Origin: Aporrectodea caliginosa
Taxonomy: Eukaryota > Annelida > Clitellata > Crassiclitellata > Lumbricidae
Length of the DNA: 64,000 bases
NCBI GenBank assembly: GCA_020284085.1
Contig: JACEVL010004609.1
Location: 703,501 to 767,500, forward strand
Direction: 5' to 3'
A program made the translations under genes and the position numbers. The notes under the pieces were generated by a model. The model saw only the letters and a list, made by a program, of their open reading frames with translations. It was not told the DNA's origin and did no database searches. Each line of letters opens with the position of its first letter. Positions within the stretch are counted from its first letter, which is position 1. Positions 51,246 through 63,723 of the stretch are shown in pieces.

Positions 51246-51841
51246 CAGCTTAAATTATGGCGTCCGCGAAAGGCAACCCAGGCGAATGAATAAGAAAAAT
51301 CGTCGGAGTCAACTGGCATAATTATGCTGAATAAATAACACATAATAGGTGAGGTAAGCCTATAGTAAGGTCGCCGTCAACGATACTAGCCATCATCTGG
51401 TAATTGATATTGGATTTCTCTGCCTATCAGTCCGGTTATCTGCAACTGCCTTAGTTGTCTGATTTGCTGATGATGGCTTGGATTTCGTGTGCCATCGGTT
51501 GATTGATGCCTTTTGCATTAGCCATCGGCACGATAGAAATTACTACTTATAATTGCTTAAGCACAGTTGCTGTGGACTATACTGAAACACTGACGTGACT
51601 TTCTTGAAGTAGTTAGGCAAAACTGACGGCAGGCGACAGTGAATGTGCTTTTTTTTCAAATCAAATCAAATCGTTCTTTATTGTTTCTCAATTTTAGTTA
51701 CAGTCTTTGAGAACATCACAATTGAAAACAAACAATTATTAAAAAGTAGGTACAAATTAGTTGGGTAGAGAAACAAAGGGAGATCCAAAAGGGACCTGAG
51801 TCCCGCTAGGTAGGAACCCCCAAGACCTTTTACATTTTGAG

Positions 51842-52292
51842 TAGGGCTGGTACTGATTAAAATAATTTTAATCGATTAATCTCCAAAATTTAATCGAGAT
51901 TAATCGATTAAATTCTATTAATTTGGCATAAAGCGTGAAAAACTGTTTAGACTGTATACACTGCAAAAATCCTTCAATCATTCGACATGCTAAAGTTCAA
52001 ATTGTCAAACTGAGAAATGTAGTCAGTAGTAACTACCTTCTATCTAAACAAATCTTCAATAATTTCGCCATTTTCGACTCAGCATTTACCTTAAATGCAA
52101 AATGATGGCTCAATTTTCCACTCAAATATTTGACATTATTACTGTTCGCCATATTGTTTATTCCGGAAATAGGTCGATTGACGCCATAATATAATTAAAA
52201 AATTAATCGAAAATTAATCGAACAAGCCGAAATTAATCGATGCAAATTTTTAACGAATAATCGATTAATTAATCGTTAAATTCCGCAGCCCT
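51842..52292. mobile_element. hAT-type MITE with 8-bp target duplication
   Basis: Perfect 8-bp ends TAGGGCTG...CAGCCCTA, flanked by the perfect 8-bp direct repeat attttgag (51,834-51,841 and 52,293-52,300). Inside each end lie several ATCGATTAAT palindromes. No transposase. Confidence 0.88.
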
Positions 52293-52300
52293 AATTTTGA

Positions 52301-52590
52301 GTGGTCTATACTATACTATTCTTAGAAGTCTTTCTTTCACAATTGCTCAACGCCAGCTCAAAGCTCAATCCAGAAGCTTTGCATATGTTGGGCCAACCAT
52401 CTGGAATTGCCTTTCTCGAGAGCTACGTCCCGAGCTCCTCAGTTTGTCTCTTCCACAGTTTCACAAACGCCTGAAATCTGTAGCCTATTATTCGATAATG
52501 ATTTCACTGGTTTAGGTCGGGAGCGCCACTGATGAGTTTATTCTTGGAGTGGCGCTTTATCGATGTCAGATTACAATTATTACAATGTCG
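52301..52590 (+). mobile_element. LINE C-terminal remnant
   Basis: Reads SRSFAYVGPTIWNCLSRELRPEL, a LINE reverse-transcriptase end, followed by 'ggagtggcgctttatcgatg'. The hAT MITE is inserted next to it. Confidence 0.75.
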
Positions 52591-52597
52591 TTTAACA

Positions 52598-52675
52598 AAG
52601 TCGTAATCGTAATCTTCAAACTTCTAAAGCGCCACTCGAATGCCAAGAGCAGGGCACTTATTCACGAGCGTTTAA
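52598..52675 (-). mobile_element. SINE family B fragment, minus
   Basis: 'aaacttctaaagcgccactc' and 'gggcacttattcacgagcg'. Confidence 0.65.
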
Positions 52676-52872
52676 CAAAAAAAGTACTGTACTTTACCAA
52701 ACCAAAGACGATAAACAGAGAGTAAGATAGGGCATCATTATATGTAAATATGATTGGCACAGCAGTAAACTAGGCCGCCTAGTCAGCGCCGACAGTGATT
52801 GGCTGGCTTTTGATGATATCATGTCTTGATTGGCTTGTTTTAAGCTACAACAATCTGATGGCTGCTCCTGTT

Positions 52873-53413
52873 CAGTGTGATTTTCGTTAACGATAACGAT
52901 AACGAAAATGTTCGTTAACGAAAATAAAATGATTTCGTTAACGATAACTATAACTATAACTAAAAATATCATTAACTATAACTATAACTATAACGAAAAT
53001 AACACTAACGAAAATTCATCTTTATTTTCGTTAATACAAAAATAAAAATAGGAAGTGCAATATGGACGATACGACATAAATGAGAACGAAAAATGCGAAA
53101 TTTTTATTGTGAAATTTGTCAGTTACTTTGGAAACTCGTGTATTGATGAAGCTGAATGTACCCATGCTTCAAAGGTTTTCATAGCTCTGAGTAAATTGTG
53201 AAACAGCGTATTAATACGCACAATTTTGCTTATAGACTTAATTATTGTAACTAAGTAGTAACTAAAATTAACTAAAATAAAAATCCATTAACTATAACTA
53301 TAACTATAACTAAAAATAATACTAACTATAACTATAACTATAACTAAAATAAAAAATCATTAACTATAACTATAACTATAACTAAAATAAAACCTGTAAG
53401 GAAAATCACACTG
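52873..53413. mobile_element. hAT-type MITE with 13-bp ends and 8-bp target duplication
   Basis: CAGTGTGATTTTC at the left and GAAAATCACACTG at the right are perfect inverses; ctcctgtt flanks both sides (52,865-52,872 and 53,414-53,421). The interior is made of TAACTA/TAACGA words, so it is an internally repetitive non-autonomous element. Confidence 0.92.
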
Positions 53414-53589
53414 CTCCTGTTTCGGGCAACTCCGCCACTGCTCGTACCCTGGCAGTGCCAGTCCGAAGCCTGGATGAAGGAGGAGGGCGACGCTAATGAT
53501 CTTTGTTATCACACAGTGTCGTTAAACTGAAACTACTACTACTGCTACTACTGTTTCAAGGAGTGCCGGAGAAGCTTGTTGGTTTGATG

Positions 53590-53850
53590 AGAAGCCTGTA
53601 GGGCCTGCATGGACACACTGAGTGCAGTGCGCATTGCTGGTGTAACTTCAGAATGGTTCAGGGTGAACAGTAACCAGTGGATTGAGACAGGGATTTACGA
53701 TGGCACCAGACTGCGTTCAATGAAAAAGGTCCTGGAGGAAACTGAAGAAGAGGCACCCAGGCACACACCTTTGGTAGGAGTGGTTTACTGACCTGGATTG
53801 TGCCGATGACGTGACTCTCCGCACTGATACGCTCGAAATCCTGATGATGA
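53590..53850 (+). mobile_element. Reverse-transcriptase fragment, internally deleted
   Basis: Reads LSAVRIAGVTSEWFRVNS, as found before the QGCxLSP block of invertebrate LINEs, then jumps in another frame to DLDCADDVTLRTDT, the YADD-type active-site region. About 100 residues between them are missing. Confidence 0.75.
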
Positions 53851-53891
53851 TGATAATGATGATGATTATTATTATTATTATTATTATTATA

Positions 53892-53929
<38 letters not shown>

Positions 53930-53962
53930 ATGATGCTGATATGATGCTGATATGATGCTGAT

Positions 53963-54006
<44 letters not shown>

Positions 54007-54028
54007 ATGATGCTGATATGATGCTGAT

Positions 54029-54083
<55 letters not shown>

Positions 54084-54163
54084 CGATGATGATGACGATG
54101 ACGATGACGACTATGATGATGATGATGATGATGATGATGATATGATGATGATGATGATATGAT

Positions 54164-54230
<67 letters not shown>

Positions 54231-54232
54231 GA

Positions 54233-54279
<47 letters not shown>

Positions 54280-54293
54280 GGACGATGATGATG

Positions 54294-54325
<32 letters not shown>

Positions 54326-54380
54326 GATGATAATGATAATGATAATGATGATGATATGATGATGATGATGATATGATGAT

Positions 54381-54411
<31 letters not shown>

Positions 54412-54418
54412 CGATGAC

Positions 54419-54509
<91 letters not shown>

Positions 54510-54510
54510 G
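53840..54510. repeat. (GAT)n with GATATGAT and GACGAT islands
   Basis: About 670 bp of trinucleotide repeat; the 'gatatgatgct' variant is clustered at 53,925-54,030. Confidence 0.95.
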
Positions 54511-54604
54511 CTGTTTTGGGTTCCACACTACTTTGGGACCAATATGCGTCGGGATAAGACTTGACCCAGTTTTCTGCTTCTCGTTTCGTTGAGCTATCTT
54601 CTTT

Positions 54605-54760
54605 CTCCTCCTCCTCCTCCTCCTCCTCCTCCTCCTCCTCCTCCTCCACCTCCTCCTCCTCCTCCTCCTCGTCGTCCTCCTCCTCCTCCTCCTCCTCCTC
54701 CACCTCCTCCTCCTCCTCCTCCTCCTCCTCGTCGTCGTCCTCCTCCTCCTCCTCCTCCTA
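54605..54760. repeat. (CTC)n polypyrimidine array
   Basis: CTCCTC array with GTCGTC and CACC variants repeated twice in the same order, so it has a higher-order unit of about 65-70 bp. Confidence 0.95.
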
Positions 54761-54779
54761 TTATCTCAAAATTACGAAG

Positions 54780-55359
54780 ACTTTAAAGGTCATAGCCTAT
54801 AAATAGCCTCTAACAATCTGACGGTCTTTCTAATTGTTTGTATATATTTGTCTGGAAAAACATCCGTTGAAAAAATGTAGTAAATGACGTGGTCCAATGT
54901 GATTGGTCAGAGATAAGCAACAGATTGGATGATAATTATCTACAACCGTTCGACACAGACTAATTTTTATCAAAATTCTCTAATGACGTGTCATTCTAGT
55001 GTACCAATGGGCCCTAATCACGCTCACTTAACACGTCTATGAAAACAACAGTTTGCAAGCCTTAGGAGTTCCCTGTTAGGCTACTTGAAAGACAGGTGCT
55101 TTAAGCTGTGAACTTCATCCAAGCGAGTAACTTATGGGTTTGAGTTCGTTATTAGAGCTGGTAGTATTTTTCTTCTTAAGCTCAAATAGACAACTTATTT
55201 AAAGGCTTCAATTTTCGACATTTAGGCTTATTCAGCTTTCATATTTGATGATTTTCAACTTGAAAACAAAAGAACTGCTTGCGAAAAGCAAAATAAATCT
55301 CAAATAGGCCTAATAAGAATCCGGCAGTATCGCAGTCATCAAGCGCATTGTACACGAAG
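54780..55359. promoter_or_regulatory. 5' flank of paralogue 2
   Basis: Apparently unique AT-rich sequence between the (CTC)n array and the start of paralogue 2; any promoter of that gene should lie here. No motif can be assigned. Confidence 0.3.
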
Positions 55360-55493
55360 ATGGAGACTGTTAGAACTGCGATCATTCTAACGTCTTTGCT
55401 GTCTTGTCTCGTTATAAGCTACGTTCAATGTGCCATGCTTTGGTGTGAGGAGCAGCCACCTTTTGATGATCCTTGTACTACAGTCGTAATCAG
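55360..55493 (+). CDS. Paralogue 2, exon 1
   Basis: 134 bp, signal peptide and N-terminal acidic stretch; donor CAG|GTAATT, phase 2. Confidence 0.88.
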
Positions 55494-58400
55494 GTAATTA
55501 TTTCATCCAATGCTTTAATTAATTTAATAGTCTGTTTTAATACTTTAGTGTAATATTTCACTTTAATAATTTATTTAATCTATTATTTATGATTCTTCAG
55601 GAACAAGAGGGAAAGATTATAGATATGCATATTTTATTATTGGGAGAGTATAGCCTAGCTGTTGTCGTCGGCTTTATTAAACTAACCCACCATTCTATCA
55701 AAACCACGACTTGTCATAGATGAACTACATAACCTAAACATTGTAAATGCTATAGCCTAAACACTGAAAATGCAGCATGCTATGACCTAAACATTGCAAA
55801 TGCTATACCCTAAATATTGCAAATGCTGCCTATAGCCAAAACGTTGCATAAATACTGCATATGCTATAGCCTATATATTGTAAAACCTACAGTCTAGACA
55901 TTCTAGTCTTTTTTAACCGTGTTTTACATTACATCGGAACTCGTTACACAGCATCGTAATTTGTTACACTATGCTAGGCCTAGTTGTATTATATGGAGAT
56001 GATGAAGAAAGATTCACTTACACGTATAGGAAATTAATTCACATAAATTTGCATAAATTTGCATAAATTTACTGATCCTTACGTTTAATTACATGGCCAT
56101 TACGTGAAGCGAGGAGAAGGGTGAGTGGCAGACGATCCATCCGCCGGCCAAGTGTCTCAAGGGAGGCGTCATCTGGCTGGGGACCTTCGGACGGGTCAGG
56201 GTGTGGCTCAGCTTCGGAACCAATAAGAATAAGATCCAGGAGTTCGAGTTTTGCCTGACATCTGGTTCACCGGGTCGAATCTACATCTGGTGGGATACAA
56301 CGAAGGACAGCTGGTCACCCATCTCATTTCCACTCAAGATCGGTCAGTCTAAGATCTATCATTTGCAGTGCATGCGTCCGTCCATACATTCATCCATCTC
56401 TCCATCCATTCTTATATCCATCCGTACATTCATCCACTATCCAAACACCATTCATCCATCTATCAGTTCAAAGATCTATCCATCCATCAATTCGTCCATT
56501 CATTTATCCATACATGCTTTCATCTTCCATCCATCCATCAATCCATCCATTCACGCGTCCATCCATCCATCCATACTTCCATCATCCATCCATTAATCAA
56601 TCCACCCATCTATCAATTCGCATATCCGTTCCTTCCATCGTCCACTCATCTATTCATCCATCCATCCATCCATCCATCCATCCATCCATCCATCCATCCA
56701 TCCATCCATCCATCCATCCATCCATCCATCCATCCATCCATCCATCCATCCATCCATCCATCCATCCATCCATCCATCCATCCATCCATCCATCCATCCA
56801 TCCATCCAATCATCCATCTATCCACCCATCCATCTATCCATCTTCCCATATCCATCCATCCATCCATCCATCCATCCATCCATCCATCCATCCATCCATC
56901 CATCCATCCATCCATCCATCCATCCATCCATCCATCCATCCATTAAGATTAAGATTATCCATTAATCCATCCATCCATCCATCCATCCATTTGTCAATCA
57001 TCCATCTATCCACCCAATGATCCATCAGGTATCCAAGATTATATATTAGATCATAAGATTAAATCCATCCAATCCAGATTAAGAGATCCATTAAGATTAA
57101 GATTAAGATAAGCACTTAGAGATCCGTCAGATCCATCCATCCATAAGATCCATCCATCATCCATCCAGCGAAGATCCATCCATCCATCATGTCGTCCATC
57201 CATCCATTAAATTAAGATCATCAAATTTATCGTCCGATCCGTCCGTCCGTTAAGTCATCCGTTAAGTCTAAGTTAAGATAGATTAGAGATTAAGATTAAG
57301 ATCCATCCATAAGATTAAGATTAAGATAAGATTAAAGATCCATTAAGATTAAGATCAAAGATCAAGATCAAGATCATCAGATTAAGATCGTCAAGATTAA
57401 GATCGTCAGATCAGGTCATCCGTCATTTCCGTCCATGTCGAGATCCATCCAGTCATTAAGTTAAGATTAGGGTCCGTAAGATTAAGATCAGATCAGTCTA
57501 AGGTCAGGGTCAAGATCAGATTCAGATTAAGTCAGGTCATTAAAGATCAAGATTAGGTCAGGTTAAGATTAAGATTCGGGTCGTCAAGATTAAGATAAGA
57601 TTAAGATTAAAGATTAAGAAGATAAGATCAGATTAGATTAAGATTAAGATTAAGATTAAGATAATTAATTAAGTAAGTTATCCATCCAAGATTAAGTTAA
57701 TGGGTCCATTTAAGATTCAGTTAAGTTTAAGATTAAAGATTAAGGTCAGATTAAGTTAAGATTAAGATTAAGATTAAGATCATATATCTGGTCGGGTCGA
57801 TCAAGATTAAACCTGGGTAAGATTAAGATTAAGATTAATATTAAGATTAAGATTAAGATTAAGATTAAGATTAAGATTAAGTCTTAAGATTATCTATCAG
57901 ATTAAGATTAAGATCCATCAAGATTAAGATCCATCCATAAGATTATCCATCCATCCATTATCATTTAAGATCATCCATCCATCCATCCGATTATTTAAAG
58001 AATCCTTCCAATCATGGTAGGTCCAGATCTATTATCAAATCAATCAGGTCGGTAAATCAGATAAAGATAAGATTAAGAGGATTAAGATAATCTATTAAGA
58101 TAAGATAAGATTAAGTTAAGTCAAGTCAAGATTAAGATTAGATTAAGATTAAATTAAGATTAAGATTAAGATTAAGATTAAGATAAGAGAAGGTAGTCAG
58201 ATTAATCCGTCAGGTAAGATTAAGATAAGATTCAGATTAAGATCAAAGATAAGATTAAGATTAAGATCAAATTTGATCTAAAATTAATCCATCCATTCAA
58301 GATATCAATTTCCATCATGGATCTTGGAAAATCAGGTCCAGATAAATTAAGGTCGGTCAGGATTAGATTAAAATAAGATTAAGATAAAGATTCAAAGATT

Positions 58401-60581
58401 AAGATTAAGATTTAGATCCAAGATTAAATTAAAGAATCAGATTAAGATAAGATTAAGATTAAGAATCCATTGAATTAAGATTAAGATCCATTAAGATAAT
58501 CCATCCAATTAAGATTAAGATTAAGATTAAGATTCATCCATCAGATTAAGGATCCATAAGATCCATCAGATTAAGATGGGTTGAGATTAGATGGGTTCAG
58601 ATCAGTCAGATTAAGATTAAGATTAAGATTAAGATAAGATTAAGATTAAGATTAAGATTAAGATTAAGATAAGATTAAGATTAAGATTAAGATTAAGATT
58701 AAGATTAGAATTAAGATTCAAATTAAGATAAGATAAAGATTAAGATTAAGATTAAGATTAAGATTAAGTTAGGTCCGGTCAGTCCAGACGTTAAGATTAA
58801 GATTAAGATAAGTAAAGGTCATAAGATATCATAAGATAAGATATAAGGTGATATCATAAGATCAGATTAAGATTAAGATTAAGATTAAGATTAAGATTAA
58901 GATAAGATTAAGATTAAGATTAAGATCAGATAAGATTAAGAAGATTAAGATTAAGATTAAGATTATCTATTAGTCTGGTCGAGATTAAGATTAAGATTAA
59001 GTTAATCAGATTAAGATCAGATTATCTTGTATAAGATCGTCTGAATTCAGATCAAGATTAAGTTAAGATTATCCATTAAATCCATCCATCCATCCATCCA
59101 TCCATCCATCCATCCATCATCCATCCATCCATGCGTTCCATCCATCCATTCATCCATTCAGGTCATCCATAAGATTCATCCATCCATCCAGATCATCCAT
59201 CCATCCATCCATCCATCCATAAGATTATCCATCCATCCATCCATCCATCCATCCATCCATCCATTAATCCATCCATCCATGATCCATCCATCCATTCATC
59301 CATCCATCCATCCATCCATCCATCCATCCATCCATCCATCCATCCATCCATCCATCCATCCATCCATCCATCCATCCATCCATCCATCCATCCAAGCATC
59401 CATCCATTCATTAATCCATCCATCCAAACATCCATTCATTCTTTCCATCCATCCATTCATCCACCTATCCGTCCATCGAACGATCTATCGATGCATTCAT
59501 TCACTCACTAATCACAAAATGAAAGCGCAAACAATAATATTAATACAACTATGCAGACTGGGCTTTGACTGAAGCTAAGCCACCTAGCGAATGAAATTGC
59601 AATTTCAATTGGTCTCAGATTGACACCAAACACCACAACTGCATACCAAGGCTGACATTGGCTACAGTAATTATATCAAATGACATCTTTGAATGACCCC
59701 TCTGACACGACGCAGCGCTCATGAATAAGCTGGTGCCCTGCGCTCAGCTTTAGAGTAGCGCCTCAGAAATTTGAAGTTTACGATTACGATGACAACACCA
59801 GTTAGTATTTGTCTCTCGCCATTGGGCATATTTAGGGGGTTTACGGGTTCAACCTCCCCCCCCCCAATAAATTGCCAAATTTTTTTAAAATATGTTTTTA
59901 TATGCGAAATAAAACAAACTGAACTTTTGTGACCATGTCCAATGGAAACACCCCCCTTCACAAAAAAAATTGTTTTCTGGCCATGCTACTGTCTCCCACT
60001 GCGAGACATTGCTGTCTAAAGTGTGGCTGAATTTTAGTCAAGCGCCGATGCAGTCTGAGCATACGTCCTATGCGCATCGGTTTGTGAGGTTGCCGGTTCT
60101 CATACCAGAGATTTAAATCTCGGGCTAGCACGGTCCGTACACGGTTACCTCAAGTAGCCTAGCACACATTCAAAAGGATAGGAGTGGTGAAGGAAGATCT
60201 TACCGGATCAATTCATTAAAGAAGTGACCAGGGTCGTGGCCATACGGTCGTGAATAAGCTGCAGCGCTCGTGAATAAGCTGCTGCCCTGCGCTTGGCTTT
60301 CGAGTGGCGCTTTAGAAGTTTGGAGATTACGATTACGATTATAGGAAAACGTTTACATTGACCATTATTTTACTTGTGTGTATTTGTGCGTTTTAGCGGA
60401 CCTTCCGAAGCGGGACACGTGCAAGACGTCTGTTAATGGAACCATAAATATATATCTGGAACCTCCGTGGGCCTGGCCTCAGATGATGGCCTACTTCAGC
60501 TACAACGTAACCCTGCTCGATGACGTCAAAGAAGAGGAAGGAGAGAAGGAGGAAGAAGATGAAGGATTCTCCCTCTTTTAA
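55360..60581 (+). CDS. Small secreted protein, tandem paralogue 2 (3 exons)
   Basis: Three exons (134, 233 and 185 bp) join in phases 2 and 1 to 183 residues. Signal peptide [20 protein letters not shown], then [16 protein letters not shown], the core [48 protein letters not shown], then [28 protein letters not shown] and an acidic tail ([13 protein letters not shown]) ending FSLF. It keeps the four cysteines of paralogue 1 and has a fifth in AMLWCEE. The sequon NVT is at the same place as NIT in paralogue 1; NGT is extra. The two proteins are roughly half identical over the aligned core, with highest similarity in the signal exon and around CL-GG. Family not recognised. Intron 2 is about 4 kb and consists mainly of tandem repeats. 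Confidence 0.87.
55735..55910. repeat. Degenerate 22-25-bp repeat in intron 1
   Basis: Repeated 'tgctatagcctaaacattg' with variants, about six copies. Confidence 0.7.
56110..56342 (+). CDS. Paralogue 2, exon 2
   Basis: 233 bp. The acceptor chosen (GTGAAG|C) gives [13 protein letters not shown], matching STDDGWLDIHPP of paralogue 1; its pyrimidine tract is weak. Donor ATCG|GTCAGT, phase 1. Confidence 0.8.
56370..57030. repeat. (ATCC)n array, left
   Basis: Long tetranucleotide array just after exon 2, perfect from about 56,650 to 56,815 and again at 56,850-56,940. Confidence 0.95.
57031..59080. repeat. (GATTAA)n hexamer array, about 2 kb
   Basis: Degenerate array of GATTAA/AAGATT hexamers with scattered ATCC patches, lying between the two (ATCC)n arrays. 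The many one-base differences look like either old decay or residual sequencing error. Confidence 0.9.
59081..59480. repeat. (ATCC)n array, right
   Basis: Same unit as the left array; perfect from about 59,295 to 59,390. Confidence 0.95.
59690..59795 (+). mobile_element. SINE family B copy
   Basis: 'gcgctcatgaataagctggt' core, close to the 10,075 copy. Confidence 0.7.
60240..60345 (+). mobile_element. SINE family B copy
   Basis: 'gctcgtgaataagctgctgc' core with the first segment duplicated, and a GATTAC tail. It ends about 50 bp before exon 3 of paralogue 2. Confidence 0.7.
60397..60581 (+). CDS. Paralogue 2, exon 3
   Basis: 185 bp including stop. Acceptor GCGTTTTAG. Encodes DLPKRDTC through the acidic tail. 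Confidence 0.87.
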
Positions 60582-60659
60582 CTCATAAAACCCTACAAAA
60601 CAAGAAACTGACAAACTGAGTTCGAAACTGTTAAAATATATGTTACTATTATATAATAG

Positions 60660-61100
60660 CGCAGGGAGCGCCTCTGAGTAGGAATCTGAAAGGGGCGCTA
60701 TATAAATTTTTTGAATGAATGAATGGTCACTGTTATGTCAGACTTGCTTCCATTCCATAATTAATTTCTGCTTTATTCAGACGTTGTTGGACTGGAAGCA
60801 ATTCTGATTAGATTACCTTGAAGAGGCGCTATATAAAAACTTCTTAATAATAATTTATAGTAACTTAATGTGAGTCATACCTGACTGAGCAGAAATTTTT
60901 CTCGCGATTTCTGCTCCACCTGCGCCGCTAGCAAGATCAGATATAATGAGTACACTGACATTACACTGTTGGTGGGAAGATGAGACGGCGAGGGGAGGAC
61001 TGGTCACCCGCCGTCATATGCCGAGGCTAAGAAAACAAAGTCACTAACACTTCGCACCCATGACTGCCTGCCAAACTAGCTTTAGGGCATGCTCTTTTTC
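60660..61100 (+). mobile_element. SINE tails and body of the composite SINE
   Basis: Two 'gaggcgctatataaa' tails (60,690 and 60,825), then the body of the 20,430-21,035 element in plus orientation ('ggtgggaagatgagacggcg') without its tRNA head. Confidence 0.65.
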
Positions 61101-61559
61101 TTAATGTGAGTCACAGCTAGCTAGATTCCATACATGTGAAAGTATGCATGCAAACTTTTTTTTTTACCTAAAAATAAATGATCCCGACCGAAGCAAACAC
61201 ATAGTTATGCCTGAGGGTCGTCGATGTTTATGAGTATAGTAACTGGAACTAATTCATAGGCCTCTGAGGGTGCCAACAATTAAATCCCTGTAGAAGGCTT
61301 ATTAAATGAATATTTACATGACTTGTTCATTTGCATAATAATCGATGCACACAGCTTTAAATTAGGGTAGCAGTGGGACATGTTGAATTGAGTTTTTGTT
61401 GCTTGGCATTATAATAAATTTGAACGCAGATACATTCTACATAAATATAAACTCTCCCATAAGGATTTACCACTTTAGGCAACACAAGAAGGAACATAAG
61501 GTTTCACAGAACCAGTCACCGATAGAATTTTATGCTTTGAAGATTGACGGGACCTTGCA

Positions 61560-61735
61560 CATAGAGATATCTGGATACGGCGGATCTGGAATGCGCTTCA
61601 GCCCTCTGTTCGTGCCACTAATGCTGCATGTGGCTATATGGTTTTCTCTAGACTCTTAAAGACGCACTATTTCAACTGTTTGATGGCCACGTAGTGGCGT
61701 TTTATAAATGTCTTGTTACATTACATTACAAGGTC
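61560..61735 (+). mobile_element. LINE C-terminal remnant
   Basis: One frame reads IWNALQPSVRATNA...FSRLLKTHYFN, then 'gtggcgttttataaatgtc': the same kind of reverse-transcriptase end as at 36,090. Confidence 0.7.
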
Positions 61736-61739
61736 CATT

Positions 61740-62555
61740 AAGGACATCTGAAAAGTGGGCATGGGCAGGGGAAGGGTCCCAAGTGGGTCACTGTTTGCGG
61801 ATATCTTTCAAAGATGACCCCTCAGCGAGCAAGGAGAGCCAGCCTAAAATGGGTCCAGGGTACAGAGTCAATACAAAACTGAAAATAGTATACATTGCTA
61901 GGACCAATTTTGCATAAGGCTTATCGTAGATTTAACGACAGCTCATGAATTATAATTATAACCTCATGATCGTGGGGTTCAAACTAAGGTCATGATCGCA
62001 ACTGGGTTCCTCCGCATCCTCCCATGCATGAGTCCTTGACCTTGACCTTTCATCTCGGTTCATTGACTGCACATCTCACCACTTGACTGTCTGATGCAAT
62101 TCAAACCTATTTTATTGTATATTAATGTGTCTGGTGAGTGTTAGCTCAGACTAGTCATAGCAACCTATACATACTTAGTATGCCACAGATTCACGACCTT
62201 CGAACAAAGTTTGCATATAAATCACACTCTTTTGTTCGCTAAGTCTACTACAGGCAGATATACAGCCACTCACCTGCATAGGCAACATCAAAGGTCAAGA
62301 ATTTACTAATGTCGCAATGGACCAATGCACATCACGTACGTTTACCGTCTGTTCAGCCTAAATGTTGCCGGAGACCGTCCAATGGCTGGGTTACCCTCCT
62401 CAAAAATATTGCAAGGACCCTGGAGCCATGACTCCCCACCTTATGACCGACACTGCTACATAGGACTCGCTTTGACCAATTTCATACGTGCTGGATTTTC
62501 GGCAGCGTTTCTTGCAAATTCATCTTTCCCACTTTGAGAGTTTTTCTCAGGCACC
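61740..62555. other. No gene recognised
   Basis: Mixed sequence without clear repeat or coding signal; short open frames only. Confidence 0.5.
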
Positions 62556-62559
62556 ATTA

Positions 62560-62965
62560 AATAGGGTCCTATGATTTCACTATCAAAAAGGATCCTAACA
62601 TCTCATGATTAAATAGGGTATTATGATTTCACCGTTTCAATAAAATAGGGTCCTATAATTTCACGATCAAATAGTATCCTATAATTTCACGATCAACTAG
62701 GGTCCTATGATTTCACGATCAAATAGAGTCCTATGATTTCACGATTAAATAGTATCCTATAATTTCACGATCAAATAGGATCTTATAATTTCCCGATTAA
62801 ATAGGATCCTATAATTTCCCGATTAAATAGGATCCTATAATTTCCACGATTAAGTAGGATCCTATAATTTCACGATTAAATAGGATCCTATAATTTCACG
62901 ATTAAATAGGATCCTATAATTTCACGATTAAATAGGATCCTATAATTTCACGATCAAATAGGGTC
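62560..62965. repeat. 26-bp minisatellite
   Basis: About 15 copies of aaataggatcctataatttc plus acgatt. Confidence 0.92.
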
Positions 62966-63339
62966 CCATGATTTTTCAGGACTTTCAAAAACGAAGCGGG
63001 GAAAGAAAAAAGTCTGCAGTGGTTAAACCTCATCAAATGCAAGATGAAAGAATGTGACGCAGAAGGCAGCAGCACTAAAGACGCTTAAGAGGATACAATG
63101 TCAAAATCATCATCATCATCGTCATCGTCATCATCATCGTCGTCATCAGACACAATCTAACTCGCATTTCCGTATGATACAAGAGAAACTAGTCATCTGT
63201 TTCGACGCCTTTCTCTAATGTTTCGGCGTTTAGACGTCGTCGCTGATTATCTCATTGCCTTTGTATCTTTGCCGGAACTGGGTGAAGCTTTTCCGTTCCA
63301 GAGGTCATGAACTGTCTCCGGACAATTATTTCTTTATCT

Positions 63340-63525
63340 CCTGAGTACTTGTATTCGTACTTGTACTTGAGACCAAAGTGATTGCACTTGAGACCAAGGT
63401 ACTTGTACTTGGAACAAAACTACTTTTACTTGGGACAAAAGTACTTGTACTTTAGGCAAAAGTAATTGTACTTGACCTAAGTACTTGTGCTCGTACTTGA
63501 AACCTAAGTACGTGAAACATCTCTG
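63340..63525. repeat. 'GTACTTGTACTTGAGACC' repeat tract
   Basis: Degenerate 15-20-bp units (acttgagaccaaagtacttg); a shorter relative lies at 33,420-33,560. Confidence 0.8.
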
Positions 63526-63723
63526 CTGCCCATGACTATAGCAATTGACATCGTATGCAAAATGATCAAAGTATACATGTGTGCGAGAGCTTCCTAGTGG
63601 TGTCTTTCCAACCAGTTGAGCTTGGCTTGTTTAGAGGCGAACCTCTAACTTCATCGACTTCTAATTTCAGTGAGGAAAGCGAGAAGCACATTGAAGAGCT
63701 AATTAGATAAATTATAATTATAA

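Noticed and set aside
53717..54703. 328-codon frame of Ile/His/Glu runs
   Set aside because: Pure translation of GAT and CTC microsatellites; includes a LINE fragment at one end only.
56368..57020. SIHP/HPSI-repeat protein on the plus strand
   Set aside because: Translation of (ATCC)n. It begins by read-through of paralogue 2 exon 2 past its donor site, so the apparent fusion is an artefact.
57031..59080. Telomere-like repeat (GATTAA/TTAATC)
   Set aside because: Does not match the TTAGGG or TTAGG animal telomere units, is intronic and is flanked by (ATCC)n on both sides.
61396..61659. 87-codon plus-strand frame
   Set aside because: Its second half overlaps, in another frame, a LINE reverse-transcriptase remnant; no homology or splice support.
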